Part shown: positions 60,379 through 64,000 of the stretch, piece by piece
How the letters are laid out: each line of letters opens with the position of its first letter
Numbering within the stretch: position 1 is the stretch's first letter
Source: Cupriavidus necator N-1
GTDB lineage: Bacteria; Pseudomonadota; Gammaproteobacteria; Burkholderiales; Burkholderiaceae
Length of the DNA: 64,000 bases
NCBI RefSeq assembly: GCF_000219215.1
Contig: NC_015726.1
Coordinates: 186,001-250,000 of the forward strand
Direction of reading: 5' to 3'
Position numbers and translations under genes: made by a program
The notes under the pieces: model-generated
What the model saw: only the letters and a program-made list of their open reading frames with translations
Databases searched by the model: none
What the model was told of the DNA's origin: nothing

Positions 60379-61662
60379 CTATTTGCGCCGCGCCCAGGCA
60401 GGTGCCGGATAGATGACCTTCGACGACGCCCACTTGCCCGGCGCGACCACCTTGAACTTGCCGTCCTGCACCTGGTACAGCACCATCGACTTGGCGATAT
60501 TCTTGCCGCTCTGGTCAAACCTGAGCGGGCCGTAGAACGTCATCAGGTCGGTTTTTGCCAGGGCATCGCGGACCTTCTCCGTATCGAACGAGCCGGCACG
60601 CTCGAAGGCGTCGGCGAACGCCAGCACCGCGGCGGTGGACTCGGCCGCCTGGTATGGCGCCTCGTAGTGGTACTCCTTCTCGAAGCGCTGCGCGTACTGG
60701 TCAGCCGTGCCGAACCAGCGGTCCTTGTAGCCAAGCGTGCGGTCCCATTGCGAGCCACACACCGCGAATTCGGCGCTCTTGCCGAATTTCTCGATGACCT
60801 GCGCGGAGTCGCAATGGGTCAGCGCCAGCATCGGCACGTCGATACGCATCTCCGCTACCTGCCGCACCGCCAGCGCCGCGCCCTTTTCATGGCCGGATAC
60901 CACCAGGATGTCCGGCTTGAGCGCCTTTACCTTGGCCAGCGTGGCCGACATGTCGTTCAGCTCAGGCGGCAGCTTGTCGTCGATTACCACCTGCATGCCC
61001 AGGCGTTTCGCATCCTCTTCCACGCCGTCGCGCACGTCCCGCGAGAAGTTGTCGTTCTCGATGGCGATGGCCACCTTGAGGCTCTTCGGCGACTTGCCTG
61101 CCCGCTGCGCTTCCTCGGCGGCGAGCTGGATGGCCGAGCGCAGGTAGTAGTCGGAGGTGTTGAGCACCGCGAACATGTAGCGGTAGCCCTGCGTGAACAG
61201 GTTGCGGTCCGCGCCGTTGCCCTCGACCATCGGAATCTTGTACTTCTCCGTGACCGGGGCGATCGCCTTGGTGAGCCCCGAACTGTAGGGCCCCAGAACG
61301 TACTTGACGCCGTCCTGGTTGATCAGCCGTTCGGCCAGCTGTGCGCCGCGGGCCGAGGTGGATTCGTCGTCGTAGTAGAGGACCTTCAACTGATAGGCCT
61401 TGCCGCCAACCTTGACGCCGCCCATCTCATTGACGCGTTTCACGGCAAGGTTGTAGCCGTCCTGGGTGTTCTTGCCATTGGTGGAGTACTTGCCGGTCAG
61501 GGAAACCGCGGCACCGAGGACGATGGTGTCGCCCTCCACCTTGGCGGCGGCGGGGGCCGACACGGCCAGGCCAAGACCGGCCAGGGCGCAGACGGCGGCA
61601 TGGCGCAAATGGATAGCGGGCCTGGGATCGCCTGGTGAGTCCTGTTTGGACGCGTTTTTCAT
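60379..61662 (-). CDS. ABC transporter periplasmic receptor (LivK/amide-type, Peripla_BP_6)
   Basis: A 427-residue type I periplasmic binding protein. A signal peptide with a long N-region (HLRHAAVCALAGLGLAVSAPAAA) ends near residue 40. GAAVSLTGKYSTNGKNTQDGY and VLYYDDESTSARG are typical of LivK-like receptors. First gene of the liv operon. The ligand is uncertain: amino acids, amides, urea or aromatic acids are all known for this family. Confidence 0.93.
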   Translation of the reverse strand: MKNASKQDSPGDPRPAIHLRHAAVCALAGLGLAVSAPAAAKVEGDTIVLGAAVSLTGKYSTNGKNTQDGYNLAVKRVNEMGGVKVGGKAYQLKVLYYDDESTSARGAQLAERLINQDGVKYVLGPYSSGLTKAIAPVTEKYKIPMVEGNGADRNLFTQGYRYMFAVLNTSDYYLRSAIQLAAEEAQRAGKSPKSLKVAIAIENDNFSRDVRDGVEEDAKRLGMQVVIDDKLPPELNDMSATLAKVKALKPDILVVSGHEKGAALAVRQVAEMRIDVPMLALTHCDSAQVIEKFGKSAEFAVCGSQWDRTLGYKDRWFGTADQYAQRFEKEYHYEAPYQAAESTAAVLAFADAFERAGSFDTEKVRDALAKTDLMTFYGPLRFDQSGKNIAKSMVLYQVQDGKFKVVAPGKWASSKVIYPAPAWARRK

Positions 61663-61855
61663 GGCACCTCCTCACTCTCTCCAACGTAGGACTCATTTCT
61701 GAAAGCGGAAGTGCCCGTATGTCACGGGTCCATCACTCCATGAGGTGTTCCCGGGATTCCCTATTCATGAAATGAGGCCTACGCTTGAGGTGATCAGGCA
61801 GATCGTTGCTCGACCGGGATGGGAGCCGACCGCTTTCTCACATGAGGAGATAGCC
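61663..61855. promoter_or_regulatory. divergent promoter region of two ABC uptake systems
   Basis: This 193-bp gap lies between the start codons of the liv receptor (minus strand) and the Tat-exported binding protein (plus strand), so it must contain both promoters. The plus-strand start is preceded by GAGGAGATAGCC. I see no strong dyad or -35/-10 pair. Confidence 0.45.
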
Positions 61856-63247
61856 ATGGCCAAGACAGCGCATCCAGGTGGTACCCACGTGGCAGTCGCC
61901 ACCAGCCCCAATACAAATACCAATACCGGCAGGCGCGGATTCATCCGGGCCACTGGCGCGGTCGGGCTTGCCGCCGGCCTCGGACCTTTCGTGATCCCGC
62001 GCTATGCCCATGCGGCAAAGCACACGCTCAAGATCCTGCAGTGGAACCACTTCGTGCCGGGCTACGACAAGTGGTTCGACGACACCTATGTGAAGGAGTG
62101 GGGGCAGAAGAACGACACCGAGGTGGTGGTCGACCACGTCGGCATCCCGGCGCTGGCCACGCGTGCCGCCGCCGAAGTGTCCGCGCAGAAGGGACACGAT
62201 CTGTTCATGTTCCTGTCGCCGCCCCCGGTCTACGAGGAGCAGGTGATCGACCATCGCGAACTCTACGAGGAATGCCAGCGCAAGCATGGCAAGCCGATGG
62301 AGCTGGCGATCAAGAGTACCTACAACCCGAAGACGAAGAAGTACTTCGGCTTCTCCGACAGCTTCGTGCCGGACCCGATCAACTACCGCAAGGACCTCTG
62401 GGACGAGGCCGGCATGAAGCCGCCAGACACCTGGCTGGATGTCCTGGCCGCCGGGCGCAAGATCAAGGCCAAGAGCGGCATCCCGGTCGGCGTGGGGCTG
62501 TCCGCGGAACTTGATACCGCGATGGCGATGCGCGCCATCCTGTATGCCTTCGGCGGCTCGGTGCAGGACGACCGGCACACCGTGGTGCTGAACTCGAAGA
62601 ACACGATCGAAGCGGTGAAGTTCGTCAAGGCGCTGTACCAGGAGGCCATGGCGCCGGATGTGCTGGCATGGGACCCGTCGTCCAACAACCGCGCCATGCT
62701 GGCGGGCAAGATCTCGCTCTGCCTTAACGCCATCTCCATCACCCGCGAGGCCGAGAACAAGAACCTGCCGATCGCGCGCGACATCTGGCTCACGCAGGCG
62801 CTGCAGGGGCCGGTGCGGCGCATCGCGCTTGAACACGTGATGGACTGCTACGTGATCTGGAAATTCGCCGAGAACATCGCCGGCGCGAAGAAGTTCCTGG
62901 TCGACTATATCGATAACTTCCGGCAGGGCTTCCTGGGCAGCGAGTTCTACAACTTCCCTTGCTTCCCCAGTACCGTGCCAGACCTGCAGAAGCTGATCGC
63001 CGACGACCAGAAAGCCACGCCGCGCGACAAGTACAAGGTGCTCGGCGCGCTGATGAACCAGGCGACCAATGTCGGCTACCCCGGCTACGCCAACGCGGCC
63101 GTCGACGAGATCTTCAATACCTGGGTTCTCAATACCATGTTCGCCAAGGCAGCCACGGGCGACGAGACGCCGGAGAACGCAGTCCGGATCGCCGATGCCG
63201 CGTGCAAGCGCATTTTCTCGAAGTGGCGCGACAAGGGCATGGTGTAG
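61856..63247 (+). CDS. Tat-exported ABC solute-binding protein (family 1)
   Basis: A 463-residue extracellular solute-binding protein. The N-terminus has an NTNTNT run and then a twin-arginine signal, GRRGFIRATGAVGLAAG (R26, R27), so it is probably exported folded by Tat. The mature part resembles sugar/polyol family 1 receptors (KILQWNHFVPGYDKWFDD; the ASSNNRAML-type hinge). The start at 61856 is set by GAGGAGA. A MalK-type ATPase follows after 13 bp; the permeases presumably lie beyond the window. Ligand unknown. Confidence 0.92.
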   Translation: MAKTAHPGGTHVAVATSPNTNTNTGRRGFIRATGAVGLAAGLGPFVIPRYAHAAKHTLKILQWNHFVPGYDKWFDDTYVKEWGQKNDTEVVVDHVGIPALATRAAAEVSAQKGHDLFMFLSPPPVYEEQVIDHRELYEECQRKHGKPMELAIKSTYNPKTKKYFGFSDSFVPDPINYRKDLWDEAGMKPPDTWLDVLAAGRKIKAKSGIPVGVGLSAELDTAMAMRAILYAFGGSVQDDRHTVVLNSKNTIEAVKFVKALYQEAMAPDVLAWDPSSNNRAMLAGKISLCLNAISITREAENKNLPIARDIWLTQALQGPVRRIALEHVMDCYVIWKFAENIAGAKKFLVDYIDNFRQGFLGSEFYNFPCFPSTVPDLQKLIADDQKATPRDKYKVLGALMNQATNVGYPGYANAAVDEIFNTWVLNTMFAKAATGDETPENAVRIADAACKRIFSKWRDKGMV

Positions 63248-63260
63248 CTCGCGGCAGGAT

Positions 63261-64000
63261 ATGGCTTCAGTAGAGGTTCGCTCGCTCACCAAGCATTTCG
63301 ACGGTGCCAACGTGGTCGATAACGTCGACCTTGGCGCCCGCGATGCCGAGTTCCTGGTGCTGCTGGGGCCGTCCGGCTCCGGCAAGACCACGCTGCTGCG
63401 CCTGATTGCCGGGCTCGAGACGCCCAGCCACGGCGATATCCTGGTGGACGGCCGCGTCGTCACGGCGCTGCCGCCCAGGCTGCGCAACATGGCGATGGTG
63501 TTCCAGAGCTACGCCCTGTACCCGCACCTGAATGTGTTCGACAACATCGCCTTCCCGCTGCGGGCCAGGCACATGTCGCGCGAGGAGGTCGGGCGCAAGG
63601 TGGACTGGGCCGCGCAATTGTTCGGCATCGGACATCTGCTGCAGCGCAAGCCGCGCCAGCTGTCCGGCGGCGAGCGCCAGCGGGTGGCGCTGGCGCGCGC
63701 GGTGGTGCGCGAGCCGGTGGCGTTCCTGCTCGACGAGCCCTTGTCCAATCTCGACGCCAAGCTGCGGACCTCGGCGCGCGACGAGCTGCAGCGCTTCCAG
63801 CGCCGGCTCGCCATCACCACTGTCTACGTCACGCATGACCAGATCGAGGCGCTGGGCCTGGGCGACCGCATCGCCATCCTCGACCACGGCAGGATTCACC
63901 AGATCGGCACGCCGCAGGAGGTCTATGAACGTCCCGCCGATCTCTTTGTCGCCACCTTTATCGGCTCGCCGCCGATGAACCTGATCGAGGCCGACGGGGT
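63261..64000 (+). CDS. ABC transporter ATPase, MalK/UgpC type (partial, runs off the window)
   Basis: The first 246 codons are present; the gene continues past the end of the window. Walker A is GPSGSGKTT, followed by Q-loop VFQSYALYPHL, signature LSGGERQRVALARAVV, Walker B FLLDEPLSNLDA and switch VTHDQIEALGLGDR. The C-terminal TOBE/OB domain has just begun (GSPPMNLIEADG). This is the CUT1-type ATPase for the neighbouring Tat-exported receptor. The start MASVEVRSLTKHF at 63261 follows GGCAGGAT. Confidence 0.93.
   Translation, partial: MASVEVRSLTKHFDGANVVDNVDLGARDAEFLVLLGPSGSGKTTLLRLIAGLETPSHGDILVDGRVVTALPPRLRNMAMVFQSYALYPHLNVFDNIAFPLRARHMSREEVGRKVDWAAQLFGIGHLLQRKPRQLSGGERQRVALARAVVREPVAFLLDEPLSNLDAKLRTSARDELQRFQRRLAITTVYVTHDQIEALGLGDRIAILDHGRIHQIGTPQEVYERPADLFVATFIGSPPMNLIEADG

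Noticed and set aside
61838..63490. A 550-codon minus-strand frame opposite the Tat-exported binding protein.
   Set aside because: Antisense shadow; the plus-strand gene has a signal peptide, ribosome site and family motifs.

Overview
The window is 64 kb of very GC-rich, densely packed chromosome from a betaproteobacterium of the Burkholderiales. The closest match I recognise is Cupriavidus (Ralstonia eutropha-like). The clues are the gene set (hslVU, regBA, argB-HAD-slmA, metXW, a single-frame thiOSGE block, a Bug-family receptor), type 2 ArgC, a Kdo hydroxylase, and the metabolic mix of coniferyl aldehyde dehydrogenase, GMC oxidoreductase and branched-chain amino-acid type ABC transport. 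It reads as core chromosome: I see no prophage, insertion sequence, CRISPR array, tRNA or rRNA. The only accessory traces are a RelBE-type toxin-antitoxin pair, a stranded MqsA antitoxin fragment and one 165-bp palindromic MITE-like repeat.

Layout. 0-2.7 kb: zinc homeostasis (Zur plus a His-rich COG0523 GTPase) and a fluoroacetate-type dehalogenase. 3-6.2 kb: Bug receptor and the HslVU protease. 6.5-9.7 kb: a small orphan exported protein, the RegA/RegB redox two-component system and a divergent PCu(A)C copper chaperone. 9.7-14.4 kb: LysR/YdcZ pair, CWC protein, argB, HAD nucleotidase, slmA. 14.4-16.5 kb: SAM-II-like riboswitch, metX, metW. 16.5-26.8 kb: LysR/EamA pair, thioesterase, AmpG, M48 protease, argC, xthA, pyrE, patatin, PPK2. 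27-32.3 kb: dapF, two LpxL-type acyltransferases, a second SAM-II-like riboswitch with metK, KdoO. 32.3-37.4 kb: coniferyl aldehyde dehydrogenase, GMC oxidoreductase, AidB-like acyl-CoA dehydrogenase. 37.5-43.2 kb: TPP riboswitch, thiC, thiOSGE. 43.2-46.1 kb: GNAT, toxin-antitoxin pair, thioesterase, PGDYG protein, thiD. 46.1-49.5 kb: SAH riboswitch, ahcY, small membrane protein, metF, TfoX-like protein. 49.5-56.8 kb: Mut7-C protein, MITE, 5-FCL, Slt, NDUFA9-like protein, GST, cca, Usp. 56.9-64 kb: a livFGMH-receptor operon facing away from a Tat-exported binding protein and a MalK-type ATPase that runs off the window.

How it fits together. The clearest theme is the methionine/SAM cycle: metX-metW (homoserine activation), metK (SAM synthesis), ahcY (SAH hydrolysis) and metF (methyl donor). 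Three of these transcription units carry RNA sensors visible in the sequence: SAM-II-like before metX and metK, and SAH before ahcY. Thiamine synthesis is controlled by a TPP riboswitch. The most interesting signals are non-coding: (i) the metX leader, where a SAM-II-like aptamer is followed by an intrinsic terminator and a possible antiterminator; (ii) the shared 7-bp accessory hairpin of the two SAM-II-like elements; (iii) a possible switching helix in the thiC leader; and (iv) the MITE whose two ends supply the stop codons of both flanking convergent genes. All function calls rest on sequence recognition by eye, with no database search.
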